Origin: Martelella lutilitoris
GTDB lineage: Bacteria; Pseudomonadota; Alphaproteobacteria; Rhizobiales; Rhizobiaceae
Length of the DNA stretch: 64,000 bases
Assembly (NCBI RefSeq): GCF_005924265.1
Contig: NZ_VCLB01000001.1
Coordinates: forward strand, 186,001-250,000
Reading direction: 5' to 3'
The notes under the pieces are model-generated. The model saw nothing but the letters and a program-made list of their open reading frames with translations, did not search any database and had not been told where the DNA came from. Within the stretch, counting starts at the first letter, position 1. Every line of letters starts with the position of its first letter. Below are positions 11,457-20,493 of this stretch, one piece after another. A program made the position numbers and the translations under genes.

Positions 11457-12284
11457 ATGACCAGTCCGGCAATGAAACTCGTCGTCGTGGGCGCCAGCGG
11501 ACGCATGGGACAGACCCTCATCCGCGTGATCAGCGAAACCGAGGGCGCGGTGCTGCATGCCGCCATCGACCGCCCGGAGAGCCCGGCGCTTGGCAAGGAC
11601 GCCGGCGAGCTTGCGGGCGTTGGTGCGCTCGGCGTTGCCGTCACCGACGATCCGCTGAAGGCCTTTGTTGATGCAGACGGCGTGCTCGATTTCACCGTTC
11701 CCGCGGCATCGGTCGAATATGCCGGGCTCGCCGCACAGGCGCGCATCGTCCATGTGATCGGCACGACCGGCTTTTCGGAGGATGACGAGACCCAGATCAA
11801 GGCGGCCGCCCGCCATGCCCGTATCATCAAGTCTGGAAACATGTCACTGGGCGTCAACCTGCTTGGCGAACTGGTCAAGCAGGCAGCCGCAGCGCTTTCG
11901 GCAAAGGGCTGGGATATCGAGGTTCTCGAAATGCATCACCGCCACAAGGTCGACGCGCCGTCCGGCACGGCCCTTCTTCTGGGCGAGGCGGCGGCGGAAG
12001 GCCGCGGCATTTCGCTGAAGGAGAATGCCGTGAAGGTACGCGACGGGCATACCGGCCCGCGCGCGGAAGGCACGATCGGCTTTGCCACTCTGCGCGGCGG
12101 CTCCGTGGTTGGCGAGCACTCCGTACTCCTCGCCGGCGAAGGCGAGACGGTGAGCCTCTCCCACAAGGCGACCGACCGTTCGATCTTCGCCCGCGGCGCG
12201 GTTCAGGCGGCCCTTTGGGGCAAGGCCGAAAAACCAGGGCTTTATTCCATGCTCGACGTGCTCGGGCTTTCGAAAACACATTAA
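11457..12284 (+). CDS. dapB: 4-hydroxy-tetrahydrodipicolinate reductase
   Basis: 275 residues from ATG at 11457, preceded by AGGAAG. Reduces hydroxy-tetrahydrodipicolinate in the diaminopimelate/lysine pathway. Nucleotide-binding GASGRMGQ at 12-19; the active-site signature [16 protein letters not shown] carries the catalytic His and Lys. The longer frame from 11235 overlaps glk and is not used. Only 27 bp separate it from gpmA. Confidence 0.94.
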   Translation: MTSPAMKLVVVGASGRMGQTLIRVISETEGAVLHAAIDRPESPALGKDAGELAGVGALGVAVTDDPLKAFVDADGVLDFTVPAASVEYAGLAAQARIVHVIGTTGFSEDDETQIKAAARHARIIKSGNMSLGVNLLGELVKQAAAALSAKGWDIEVLEMHHRHKVDAPSGTALLLGEAAAEGRGISLKENAVKVRDGHTGPRAEGTIGFATLRGGSVVGEHSVLLAGEGETVSLSHKATDRSIFARGAVQAALWGKAEKPGLYSMLDVLGLSKTH

Positions 12285-12311
12285 CCCAAGATCTGACGAA
12301 GGAAGACTGTC

Positions 12312-12947
12312 ATGAGCGGAACACTGGTTCTCGTGCGTCACGGCCAAAGCGAATGGAACCTGAAGAACCTTTTCACCGGCTGGAAGGATCCTGACCTGAC
12401 CGAACTCGGCGTCAAGGAAGCCACCGCCGGCGGCAAGGCGCTGGCAGAGGCCGGGATGAAGTTCGATATCGCCTTCACCTCGGCTTTGACGCGCGCCCAG
12501 CACACCTGCAAACTGGTCCTCGACGAGGTCGGCCAGGCCGACCTCGAAACCATCAGGGATCAGGCGCTGAATGAGCGCGACTATGGCGATCTCGCCGGTC
12601 TCAACAAGGATGACGCCCGCGAGAAATGGGGCGAGGAGCAGGTTCATATCTGGCGCCGCTCCTACGACGTGCCCCCGCCCGGCGGCGAAAGCCTGAAGGA
12701 TACCGGCGCACGCGTCTGGCCCTATTACATGCAGGAAATCCTGCCGCGCGTCCTCAGGGGCGAGAAGGTTCTGGTCGCCGCACACGGCAACTCGCTGCGC
12801 GCGCTCGTCATGGTGCTCGACCGGCTGAGCCAGGAGGAGATCCTGAAGCTCAACCTCGCCACCGGCGTGCCGATGGTCTACACGCTGAACGCCGATTCCA
12901 CCGTCGCGGACAAGAAAGTCCTCGGCGACATGTCCGGCGCGCACTGA
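12312..12947 (+). CDS. gpmA: 2,3-bisphosphoglycerate-dependent phosphoglycerate mutase
   Basis: 211 residues. Interconverts 3- and 2-phosphoglycerate in glycolysis/gluconeogenesis. The phosphohistidine motif [10 protein letters not shown] is at 6-15 (His10), followed by [14 protein letters not shown]; the second catalytic His is in [10 protein letters not shown]. Good start spacing behind AAGGAAG. Shorter than enterobacterial GpmA (about 250), as usual in alphaproteobacteria. Probably co-transcribed with dapB and ends at a clear terminator. Confidence 0.93.
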   Translation: MSGTLVLVRHGQSEWNLKNLFTGWKDPDLTELGVKEATAGGKALAEAGMKFDIAFTSALTRAQHTCKLVLDEVGQADLETIRDQALNERDYGDLAGLNKDDAREKWGEEQVHIWRRSYDVPPPGGESLKDTGARVWPYYMQEILPRVLRGEKVLVAAHGNSLRALVMVLDRLSQEEILKLNLATGVPMVYTLNADSTVADKKVLGDMSGAH

Positions 12948-12973
12948 GCCGCGATTGTTTATGCAGAATTTGA

Positions 12974-12999
12974 GGGCGGTCTTCGGATCGCCCTTTTTT
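12974..12999 (+). terminator. rho-independent terminator of dapB-gpmA
   Basis: Stem GGGCGGTC/GATCGCCC (one G-T pair) with a TTCG tetraloop, followed by six T. Confidence 0.88.
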
Positions 13000-13145
13000 G
13001 TTTTTCAGTTTCACGGCGCGGGAAACAAGATTGCGCGCCAAGGAAAAAACGATCATGGATTGCACTATCAGCCGATTGGAATGACGATGCGCTGATTCCC
13101 GAATTCCGAGGGCCAAACCACATCAAAGGCAAGAAATTACACACT

Positions 13146-13904
13146 TTGAAAAAGAGCTTCATCGTTCTTTCAGTCTGTGCGGCGCTGATTGTCACAGGCT
13201 TCATCCAGCCCTTTGCCCTCGGCCCTCCGGAACATCGTGCGGATGGTCTTGTCGGGGCAGCATATTTCCTTGTCTGGTCTGCGCCCCTTCTGCCGGCCGC
13301 AGCGATACTGACGAGGTCTTTGATGCACCGCCCCGCCTCGCCGGCACAGATATGGCCAATCGCAATCATTGTTTTTCTGGCCGGCCTTTTTCTTACGCTT
13401 CTGTGCCTCGCGTTTGCGTCTACTCTCTCCAGGCCGCTATTGCTGACGCAGGGAAGCCTTCTGTCCGTCGCGGTCGCATCGGGCGTATTATGTCTGGCTA
13501 TCAGGGAGGAGCGTTCAAGAATCGCACGATTGGCCATTTCCGGGATGGCCGTGTCGGCTGCCGCTGCCATCTGGTCTTTGCTGTCCGTTCCGGCTGTCGT
13601 GTTTCAGGCCAACCAGACTGCTGCGGGCGCCCCCTTCTGCATAGCGCATCACCATTCATCTTCGGCCATTGGTTCGCTATGGAACTTGCGCGGTTTTGCC
13701 TTCTACACGACCGCTTCGGGTTACAAGTCGACATCTGATTGGTACTTTCACGGTATTCTTGTCGTGGATGGCGATGACGGGCCGAGATATTTCAACTGGT
13801 CGCCTCGCCATTTCCGATTTGACCGCATTGATCATCCGGAACGGTTTATTGCGCCTTTGAAAAACTTGTGCACACCATCTTCCGCGTTCTGGGCAGAACT
13901 CTGA
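13146..13904 (+). CDS. polytopic membrane protein of unknown function
   Basis: 252 residues if the TTG at 13146 is the start (KKSFIVLSVCAALIVTG, a plausible first helix); no good ribosome binding site is seen and the next ATG (13322) would remove two helices. About five transmembrane helices fill residues 5-150. They are followed by a ~100-residue soluble domain with two cysteines, a His cluster (CIAHHHSSS) and aromatic-rich segments (YFNWSPRHFRFDR). No family recognised. Codon and base use are less GC-rich than the neighbours. It stands alone between the gpmA terminator and the phosphonate genes. Confidence 0.55.
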   Translation: MKKSFIVLSVCAALIVTGFIQPFALGPPEHRADGLVGAAYFLVWSAPLLPAAAILTRSLMHRPASPAQIWPIAIIVFLAGLFLTLLCLAFASTLSRPLLLTQGSLLSVAVASGVLCLAIREERSRIARLAISGMAVSAAAAIWSLLSVPAVVFQANQTAAGAPFCIAHHHSSSAIGSLWNLRGFAFYTTASGYKSTSDWYFHGILVVDGDDGPRYFNWSPRHFRFDRIDHPERFIAPLKNLCTPSSAFWAEL

Positions 13905-14077
13905 CAACCGCTGATCAAACCAGCCCGTTCCGTGATGAAAGCGTCTATCGGACGTTCACGGGGAACCTGGGGCCCGGCCTTGGCATTGATTGATTTGAGG
14001 GACCGATCCGCTTGCAAAGGCTGGCGAATCCCGTCACGTTCGAATTCACATACAAGGTTTTGTGCAAGGAAACCGGT

Positions 14078-14782
14078 TTGCGATACGCCATTTATTTCAC
14101 GCCGCCTGCAGACGATCCGCTGACCGTCGCCGCCAGCCGCTGGCTGGGCTATGACGCCTTTACGGGCGAGGAACGGCCCTACCCCGACAATATCGCGCTT
14201 CCTGCCGGACGGATGAGCGCGGTGACGGCGGCGGCGGCCCGCTACGGATTTCACGCCACCATCAAGGCGCCGTTCCGTTTGGCGGAGAACATCTCGCCCT
14301 CGGCGCTGGAGGCGACCTTCGATGTGTTCTGCCGCAACCGCAAGCCTTTCAGCATCCCCGAGATCACGCTGGGGCAACTCGGCAAGTTCTACGCGCTCAT
14401 TCCGGCGACGGAAGATGAGACGCTGCAGACCTTCGCAGCCGATGTGGTGGAACATTTCGAGCCGATGCGCGCGCCGCTGCTGAATGACGAGATCGCGCGG
14501 CGCAAGCCCGAGACGCTGACCGAAATCCAGCGTGATTATATGGTCCGCTGGGGCTATCCATACGTCTTCGACGAATTCCGCTTTCACATGACGCTGACCG
14601 GCCCGGTGACCGGCACGGATGCGCATGTGATCGAGACGGCGGTCCAGGATTATTTCGGTCCCTATACCGGCAGGCCGCTCGAGATCGGCGGCCTCGGTCT
14701 TTTTGTCGAGGCGCGGCGCGGCGCGCCCTTTACCATCAAGCGCTGGCAGCCGCTTTCCGGCGCGGAAGAACAAGAAACATGA
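14078..14782 (+). CDS. DUF1045 phosphonate-metabolism protein (2H phosphoesterase-like)
   Basis: 234 residues from a TTG start at 14078. AAGGA lies 7 nt before it and it gives the usual family N-terminus (M)RYAIYFTPP; an in-frame ATG/TTG further up adds unconserved residues. The family (TIGR03223) accompanies phn C-P lyase genes and has 2H-phosphoesterase-like motifs, here HATIKAPFRL and FHMTLTGPVT (two H-x-T/S motifs). The exact reaction is not established. Overlaps phnM by 4 bp, so DUF1045-phnM-phnN is an operon. Confidence 0.82.
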   Translation: MRYAIYFTPPADDPLTVAASRWLGYDAFTGEERPYPDNIALPAGRMSAVTAAAARYGFHATIKAPFRLAENISPSALEATFDVFCRNRKPFSIPEITLGQLGKFYALIPATEDETLQTFAADVVEHFEPMRAPLLNDEIARRKPETLTEIQRDYMVRWGYPYVFDEFRFHMTLTGPVTGTDAHVIETAVQDYFGPYTGRPLEIGGLGLFVEARRGAPFTIKRWQPLSGAEEQET

Positions 14783-15921
14783 GCGTCGAGACCGTTTTCA
14801 CCAATGCCCGGATCGTCACCGAGGACCGGATCGTCGACGGCACGCTTGTGATCCGCGACGGAGAGATCGCCGACATCGCCGAAGGCAATGTCGGCAAGGC
14901 TGAGGATCTCGACGGCGACCTGCTGATCCCCGGCCTTGTCGAGCTTCACACCGACCATCTTGAGGGCCATTACGCGCCGCGCCCCGGCGTGCGCTGGAAC
15001 AAGATTGCCGCGATCCAGGCCCATGACGCGCAGGTCGCGGCCTCCGGCATCACCACCGTTTTCGACTGCCTGCGCCTGGGCTCCGACGACACCGACGGCT
15101 TCGAGGTCGGCGAGATGCGCGCCATGGCGGACGCGATCATTCAGGCGGAGCGGGAAGACCGGCTCAAGGCCCAGCACTTCCTGCACCTGCGCTGCGAGGT
15201 CTCCGCCGCCAATGTCATGGAGCATTTCGCCGCCTTCGAGGAAGAGCCGCATGTGCGCCTTGCCTCGATGATGGACCACGCGCCGGGCCAGCGACAATTT
15301 GCCGACATCCAGCAGTACCGGCGCTATTACAAGCCAAAGCGCGGTCTCGATGACGACGCCTTCGAACGCTTCGTCGCCCGCCGTCAGGCCGCCTCCGAGG
15401 CCTATGCGGACAAGCATCGCCGGATGATTGCCGATCACTGTTCGAAGAACGGCATTTCGATCGCCAGCCATGACGACGCAACGACAGCCCATGTGGACGA
15501 GGCGATCGCGCTCGGCGTGCGCATCGCCGAGTTTCCGACGAGCTTCGACGCGGCAAGGGCCTCGCATGCGGCCGGGCTTTCGGTGCTGATGGGCGCGCCG
15601 AACGTGGTGCGCGGCAAGTCCCATTCCGGCAACATCGCCGCGCGCGACCTGGCGGCGGCCGGCGTACTCGATGTACTGTCCTCGGACTATGTGCCCTTCA
15701 GCCTGCTGCACGCCCCGTTCATCCTTGCCGGCGACGAGGACGCCGGGGTCTCGTTGCCCTGGGCCATCGCCATGGTGACGGCAACGCCGGCGAAAGCCGC
15801 CGGCCTTGATGATCGCGGCCGCATCGCGCTGGGACTGCGCGCCGATCTCGTCCGCGTCAAACGCACCGAGGACGTGCCGGTGGTGCGCGCCGTCTTCTCT
15901 CTCGGAAAGCGTGTGGCGTAA
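14779..15921 (+). CDS. phnM: alpha-D-ribose 1-methylphosphonate 5-triphosphate diphosphatase
   Basis: 380 residues; an amidohydrolase-fold enzyme that removes pyrophosphate from the triphosphate intermediate of the C-P lyase pathway. Metal-site motif LVELHTDHLEGH near residue 55, further ligands in HLRCEVS and ASHDDATTAHVDEA, and a C-terminal GRIALGLRADLV typical of amidohydrolases. Start ATG overlaps DUF1045 by 4 bp, and phnN follows after 3 bp. No phnGHIJKL core genes are in the window; they must lie elsewhere if the pathway is complete. Confidence 0.92.
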   Translation: MSVETVFTNARIVTEDRIVDGTLVIRDGEIADIAEGNVGKAEDLDGDLLIPGLVELHTDHLEGHYAPRPGVRWNKIAAIQAHDAQVAASGITTVFDCLRLGSDDTDGFEVGEMRAMADAIIQAEREDRLKAQHFLHLRCEVSAANVMEHFAAFEEEPHVRLASMMDHAPGQRQFADIQQYRRYYKPKRGLDDDAFERFVARRQAASEAYADKHRRMIADHCSKNGISIASHDDATTAHVDEAIALGVRIAEFPTSFDAARASHAAGLSVLMGAPNVVRGKSHSGNIAARDLAAAGVLDVLSSDYVPFSLLHAPFILAGDEDAGVSLPWAIAMVTATPAKAAGLDDRGRIALGLRADLVRVKRTEDVPVVRAVFSLGKRVA

Positions 15922-15924
15922 AGC

Positions 15925-16482
15925 ATGGGCAAAGCCGGCAGGATCATCGTTGTCGTCGGCCCGAGCGGGGCAGGAAAGGACAGCCTGATCGGCTACGCGA
16001 AAGCCGCATTCTCCGGCCATCCGAATGTCCGCTTCGTCCGCCGGGTCATCACCCGTCCCTGCGATGGCACGACGGAAGACCATGCCTCGATGACGCCGGA
16101 AGCCTTTGCCGCCGCCAAAGCGGCGGGCGGGTTCGCCGTGACCTGGGCCGCCCACGGACTGGAATACGGCATTCCCGAAGAACATCGCGCCTTCGTGGCG
16201 TCAGGCGGCGTCACCATTGCCAATGGTTCGCGCCCGGCGCTGCCGCTGTTTGACAAAGCCTTTGCCGCGATGACCGTGGTCAATGTCACGGCGCGACCGG
16301 AGATAAGGGCCGAACGCCTTCAGGCGCGCGGGCGCGAAAGCCGGGAAGACATCCTCGAACGCCTCGCCCGCTCGACCACGGCGATCCACGGCAATTTCGA
16401 TGTCGTCAACATCGACAATTCGGGCGCGCTGGAAGATGCCGGAGAGGCGCTGGTGCGGGTGATCCGGGACAGCCTCGCCTGA
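15925..16482 (+). CDS. phnN: ribose 1,5-bisphosphate phosphokinase
   Basis: 185 residues, guanylate-kinase-like P-loop protein. Walker A GPSGAGKDS at 12-20, then RFVRRVITRP, as in PhnN. Converts ribose 1,5-bisphosphate to PRPP, the last step of the C-P lyase route. Directly follows phnM. Its stop lies 5 bp from the stop of the convergent emrE-like gene. Confidence 0.91.
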   Translation: MGKAGRIIVVVGPSGAGKDSLIGYAKAAFSGHPNVRFVRRVITRPCDGTTEDHASMTPEAFAAAKAAGGFAVTWAAHGLEYGIPEEHRAFVASGGVTIANGSRPALPLFDKAFAAMTVVNVTARPEIRAERLQARGRESREDILERLARSTTAIHGNFDVVNIDNSGALEDAGEALVRVIRDSLA

Positions 16483-16487
16483 AGCCT

Positions 16488-16832
16488 TCAGTGCCCGGCG
16501 GCGTTTGAGAACAGGTTCATCACAACCACGCCGCCGACAATCATCGCGATCCCGACCCAGGCGGCGATATCGAGGCTCTGGCGCAGGACAAGCACGCTGA
16601 CGGCGGCCGTGAGCACGATGCCGAGACCCGCCCAGATGGCATAGGCCACGCCGAGCGGGATCGTCTTCAGCGCCTGCGACAGGCAGAAGAAGGCGATGAG
16701 GTAGAACACCGCCACGCCGATCGTCGGCAGAAGACGGGTGAAGCCGTAGGATTTCTGCAGAAGCGTCGAACCGACCACCTCGCAGACGATCGCAATTCCA
16801 AGAGCGCCATAAGCGGCGAGCGCGGGGTTCAT
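16488..16832 (-). CDS. small multidrug resistance efflux protein, EmrE/QacE type
   Basis: 114 residues, four transmembrane helices. The membrane Glu lies in CEVVGSTLLQKSYGFTRLLP (Glu18), with YAIWAGLGIV in helix 3 and FSNAAGH at the end. These features match EmrE/Qac multidrug exporters rather than the Gdx/SugE guanidinium exporters. Acts as a dual-topology dimer exchanging protons for cationic drugs. The leader (16833-16910) contains a GCGCAC/GTGCGC hairpin, but no ykkC-type riboswitch could be recognised. Confidence 0.88.
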   Translation of the reverse strand: MNPALAAYGALGIAIVCEVVGSTLLQKSYGFTRLLPTIGVAVFYLIAFFCLSQALKTIPLGVAYAIWAGLGIVLTAAVSVLVLRQSLDIAAWVGIAMIVGGVVVMNLFSNAAGH

Positions 16833-16916
16833 CTGATATCCTTTTCAAAAATGCGGAGCCGGGACAGCGCACTCGGTGCGCCAGGGTTTGTTGACCAGGG
16901 TCTCCCGAAGGCACTT

Positions 16917-17034
16917 CCGTCATGCCGGCCCTGAGCCGGCATCCAGGGCCAAGGAGCGAGGACCATCTGGAGTAGACCTTTTGCGCGAAAGTCGGTCCAC
17001 GGCCATGGACCCCGGATCAAGTCCGGGGTGACGG
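16917..17034. repeat. ~120-bp palindromic intergenic element, copy 2
   Basis: Same plan as the element at 6892-7013 but reversed. CCGTCA, then hairpin TGCCGGC/GCCGGCA and ATCCAGGGCC; a ~50-bp centre; GGCCATGGAC, then hairpin ACCCCGGA/TCCGGGGT and TGACGG. Lies between the emrE-like gene and the 3' end of polA, upstream of the former and downstream of the latter, so it could also work as a terminator for either transcript. Confidence 0.8.
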
Positions 17035-17095
17035 ACAGAGGACTGAGCAATCTCAAGGGGCCTGCAACATGAGTTTTCAGCCTGCTCCCGCCCGC

Positions 17096-20047
17096 TCAGT
17101 GCGCCTCGTCCCAGTTATGCGCGGCGCGGGCATCGACCTGAAGCGGCACGGCCATGGAGACGGCCGGCATCGCTGCGTTTTCCATGACATCGACGATCAG
17201 CTTCGTCGCCTCGTCCACCGCCTCATCCTCGACCTCGAAGATCAGCTCGTCATGCACCTGAAGCAGCATCTGCGCCTTTTCGCCAAGCCCGGCGGCGGCC
17301 AGCTCCGGCTCTATGCGGATCATCGCGCGGCGGATCACGTCAGCGGCGGAGCCCTGGATCGGCGCGTTGATGGCGGCGCGCTCGTTGAAGCTTCGGACCT
17401 GGTGGTTCGACGACTTGATCTCCGGGTAGTGAATGCGCCGGCCGAAGATCGTCTCGACATAGCCCTTGTCACGGGCCTGCGCCTTGGTGTCTTCCATATA
17501 GTCGTTGATGCCGGGGAAGCGCTCGAAATAGCGCTTGATATAGTCGCTGGCCTCGGAGCGTTCGATGCCGAGCTGGTTGGCAAGGCCAAAGGCGGAGATG
17601 CCGTAGATGATGCCGAAATTGATCGCCTTGGCGCGCCGTCGCACCTCGCCGGGCATGCCTTCCACCGGCACGCCGAACATTTCCGACGCCGTCATCGCGT
17701 GAATGTCGATGCCATCGGCGAAGGCCTGTTTCAACTGCGCGATGTCGGCCACATGGGCGAGCACGCGCAATTCGATCTGGCTGTAGTCGGCAGACAGCAG
17801 CTTGTGGCCCGGATTGGCGATGAAGGCGGTGCGGATCTTGCGCCCTTCCGCCGTTCGCACCGGAATGTTCTGCAGGTTCGGTTCCGACGAGGCGAGCCGA
17901 CCGGTCGTGGTCGCGGCCAGCGAATAGGAGGTGTGGACGCGCTTGGTCTGAGGGTGGATATAGCCCGGCAGCGCATCGGTATAGGTCGATTTCAGCTTGG
18001 TCGTCTGCCGCCATTCGACGATTTTCGAGGGCAGCGGAATGTCCTGGGCAGCCAGATCGTCAAGCACCTGAACGGCTGTCGACCATTGGCCGGACTTGGT
18101 CTTCTTGCCGCCGGGAAGGCCCATCTTGCCGAACAGGATATCGCCAAGCTGCTTGGGCGAGCCGATATTGAATTTTTCGCCGGCCAGTTCGTAGATCTCG
18201 TCCTCAAGGCGGGCCGCCTTCTGCGCCAGTTCGCCGGAAAGCCTGGACAGAATCTGCCTGTCGACGGAGATACCGCGCTCTTCCATGCGCGAGAGCACCG
18301 GCAAAAGCGGACGCTCCAGCCGCTCATAGACGGTGGCGACGTGTTCGGCGGCGAGGCGGGGTTTGAGCACCAGCCACAGTCTCAGCGTCACATCGGCATC
18401 TTCCGCCGCATAGGCCGTCGCCTTGTCGATATCGACGTAATCGAAGGTCACCATATTGCGCCCGGAGCCGGCAACCTCCTTGTAGGGGATCGGCTGATGG
18501 CCGAGCCAGCGTTCCGACAGAGCATCCATGCCGTGATTGCCCATGCCGGAATCGAGTGCATAGGAGATCAGCATGGTGTCGTCGAAATTCTTCACCGTAA
18601 CGCCGTGGCGCAGCATCACCAGATAATCATATTTGAGGTTCTGGGCGATCTTCAGCACGCCCTCGTCCTCGAGCAGGCCCTTGAGCGCGGCAAGCGCCTT
18701 GTCGAAATCGACCTGCCCGTCTGCAAGCCCGCCGCCCAGGAGATCGTCCTGACCGGCCTTGTGGGCGAGCGGCACATAGGCCGCGCGGATCGCCTTTGCG
18801 GCATCGGACTGGTCTTCGTCATAAAGCGCCAGCGAGAAGCCGACGAGTTCGGCCTGCATGGCGTCAAGCGAGGTGGTTTCGGTATCGAAGGCGCAGAGCC
18901 CTTTATCGCGCGCCGCAGAGATCCAGTCTTCAAGCGTTTCGAGATCGCGGATCGTCTCATAGGACGAGCGATCGATCGGGACCGCGGCAAAGCGTGCGGC
19001 ACGGGCAGCGGCAAGTGCGGCCGGCCCGGAGGCTTCGCTGTCCGGCGCGGGCTTCTCGCCTTCACTGGAAACGGCCTCGCCCGGATCGAGATCGGGGCCG
19101 TGGGCCTTCTCGCCCCATTCAGCATTGACGCTCGCCGGTTCGATCTCGGCAGCCTCTGCGCCCGTCGCCTCGGCCACGCGCCGCGTCAGCGAGTTGAACT
19201 CCATGGCCTTGAGGAAGGAGACGAGCTTCGGCCCGTCCTGTTCTTCCAGCACCAGCGCGTCGAGCGGCAGCTCGACAGGGCAATCGCGCTTCAGCGTCAC
19301 CAGCTTGCGCGAGACCAGCACGAGCTCCCTGTTGGCGATGATGTTTTCGCGGCGCTTCTTCTGCTTGATCGTCTCGGCATTTTCGAGAAGATTGTCGAGA
19401 TCGCCGAATTCCTCCAGCAGGGTCGCCGCCGTCTTTGGGCCAATGCCGGGAACGCCCGGCACATTATCGACCGAATCGCCGGTGAGCGCCTGCAGGTCGA
19501 TCATCTTTTCCGGCGGCACGCCCCATTTCTCGATCACTTCCGGCACGCCGATCTGCCGGTCCTTCATCCCGTCATACATATGCACATTGGAACCGACGAG
19601 CTGCATCAGGTCCTTGTCCGAGGAGATGATGGTGGCGTCGCCGCCGGCCTCCACCGCCATCTGCGCATAGGTGGCGATGATGTCGTCGGCCTCATAGCCC
19701 TCGATCTCGATACAGGGCAGGTTGAAGGCCCGCGTCGCCTCGCGGATGAGCGAGAACTGCGGCACCAGATCCTCCGGCGGCGGCGGCCGGTGGGCCTTGT
19801 AGTCGGGATAGATCTTCTTGCGGAAGGTCTGCGAGGAAAAGTCGAAGATCACCGCAAGATGGGTCGGCGTGACGCCAACCGAGGTGTCGCGCGCGGATGT
19901 GAGCAGCTTCCACAGCATGTTGCAGAAACCGGACACGGCGCCGACCGGCAGGCCGTCGGACTTGCGCGTCAGCGGCGGCAAAGCGTGGAAGGCCCGGAAG
20001 ATGAAGCCGGAACCGTCGATAAGGAATAGGTGATCGTCTTTTTTCAT
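17096..20047 (-). CDS. polA: DNA polymerase I
   Basis: 983 residues from ATG at 20047 (MKKDDHLFLIDGSGFIFRAF); upstream in-frame ATGs add unconserved residues. N-terminal 5'-3' exonuclease (about 1-300), proofreading domain (about 370-590) and polymerase domain (600-983). The 3'-5' exonuclease looks active: Exo I FDTETTSLD, Exo II NLKYDYL and Exo III YAAEDADV are all present. Polymerase motif A DYSQIELRVLAH, motif B RRAKAINFGIIYG and motif C QVHDELIFEV are intact. Acts in Okazaki-fragment maturation and repair. Confidence 0.96.
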   Translation of the reverse strand: MKKDDHLFLIDGSGFIFRAFHALPPLTRKSDGLPVGAVSGFCNMLWKLLTSARDTSVGVTPTHLAVIFDFSSQTFRKKIYPDYKAHRPPPPEDLVPQFSLIREATRAFNLPCIEIEGYEADDIIATYAQMAVEAGGDATIISSDKDLMQLVGSNVHMYDGMKDRQIGVPEVIEKWGVPPEKMIDLQALTGDSVDNVPGVPGIGPKTAATLLEEFGDLDNLLENAETIKQKKRRENIIANRELVLVSRKLVTLKRDCPVELPLDALVLEEQDGPKLVSFLKAMEFNSLTRRVAEATGAEAAEIEPASVNAEWGEKAHGPDLDPGEAVSSEGEKPAPDSEASGPAALAAARAARFAAVPIDRSSYETIRDLETLEDWISAARDKGLCAFDTETTSLDAMQAELVGFSLALYDEDQSDAAKAIRAAYVPLAHKAGQDDLLGGGLADGQVDFDKALAALKGLLEDEGVLKIAQNLKYDYLVMLRHGVTVKNFDDTMLISYALDSGMGNHGMDALSERWLGHQPIPYKEVAGSGRNMVTFDYVDIDKATAYAAEDADVTLRLWLVLKPRLAAEHVATVYERLERPLLPVLSRMEERGISVDRQILSRLSGELAQKAARLEDEIYELAGEKFNIGSPKQLGDILFGKMGLPGGKKTKSGQWSTAVQVLDDLAAQDIPLPSKIVEWRQTTKLKSTYTDALPGYIHPQTKRVHTSYSLAATTTGRLASSEPNLQNIPVRTAEGRKIRTAFIANPGHKLLSADYSQIELRVLAHVADIAQLKQAFADGIDIHAMTASEMFGVPVEGMPGEVRRRAKAINFGIIYGISAFGLANQLGIERSEASDYIKRYFERFPGINDYMEDTKAQARDKGYVETIFGRRIHYPEIKSSNHQVRSFNERAAINAPIQGSAADVIRRAMIRIEPELAAAGLGEKAQMLLQVHDELIFEVEDEAVDEATKLIVDVMENAAMPAVSMAVPLQVDARAAHNWDEAH

Positions 20048-20200
20048 GCTCGAATGCATAGCCCGGTCGGCAAAAAAGGTCCATCGCAAAGCCGGATTTC
20101 AGGCCGGCCGCTCGACCCTTGCCGCACCAGGGAATCCTCGAAAAAAGGCCGGTAATTTAATCAGATTACCGAATTGTAACGAAATGCGCCGCTCTTTCCC

Positions 20201-20228
20201 TTGAATCGACACATTTCGAGGTACAAAT
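20201..20228 (+). promoter_or_regulatory. probable promoter of the candidate sRNA
   Basis: TTGAAT (20201-20206) and TACAAAT (20222-20228) are separated by about 15-16 bp. Transcription would start near 20235, just before the first hairpin of the RNA. Spacing is slightly short, so this is a moderate call. Confidence 0.5.
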
Positions 20229-20235
20229 ACATTTC

Positions 20236-20386
20236 AGCGGCGCACGATAGCGCCGATGCCTGATGGAGGCTCGTCCCCCGCCTCGTCAGACAACAGGACA
20301 AAGGCTCCATCCCCCCTCTCCGGCCTTTGTCCCAAAAAGCAGCCGCCATGGCCAGCCCCCCTCCAGGCCATGGCGGCTTATTTTTT
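20236..20386 (+). ncRNA. candidate trans-acting small RNA with C-rich loops
   Basis: About 150 nt with no credible reading frame but three perfect hairpins in a row. Stem 1 is CGGCGC/GCGCCG (20238-20255). Stem 2 is GGACAAAGGC/GCCTTTGTCC (20296-20332). Stem 3 is AGCCGCCATGGCC/GGCCATGGCGGCT (20341-20378), followed by TATTTTTT, a classic terminator. The large loops of stems 2 and 3 are C-rich (CCCCCCTCTCC and GCCCCCCTCC). Such loops resemble the anti-Shine-Dalgarno loops of rhizobial alpha-r14-type sRNAs. A promoter-like sequence lies just upstream. Family membership is inference; the next gene (20494) starts 107 bp beyond the terminator. Confidence 0.7.
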
Positions 20387-20493
20387 ACCCCGTTTCCAAC
20401 CCCGCCCCGCATTCCTGCAATCGTGTATTTCCAAAAGGCCCCGGCTTGGCCTATGGTCCGCCCACATCATTCGTGAAAGACCGAGGATCTCCC

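Noticed and set aside
16833-16916. Possible guanidine riboswitch before the SMR transporter
   Set aside because: Only a GCGCAC/GTGCGC hairpin is present, no ykkC-type conserved core, and the protein is EmrE-like rather than a guanidinium exporter.
17069-20029. 986-codon frame antisense to polA
   Set aside because: A shadow frame of GC-rich coding DNA; polA on the other strand has all catalytic motifs.
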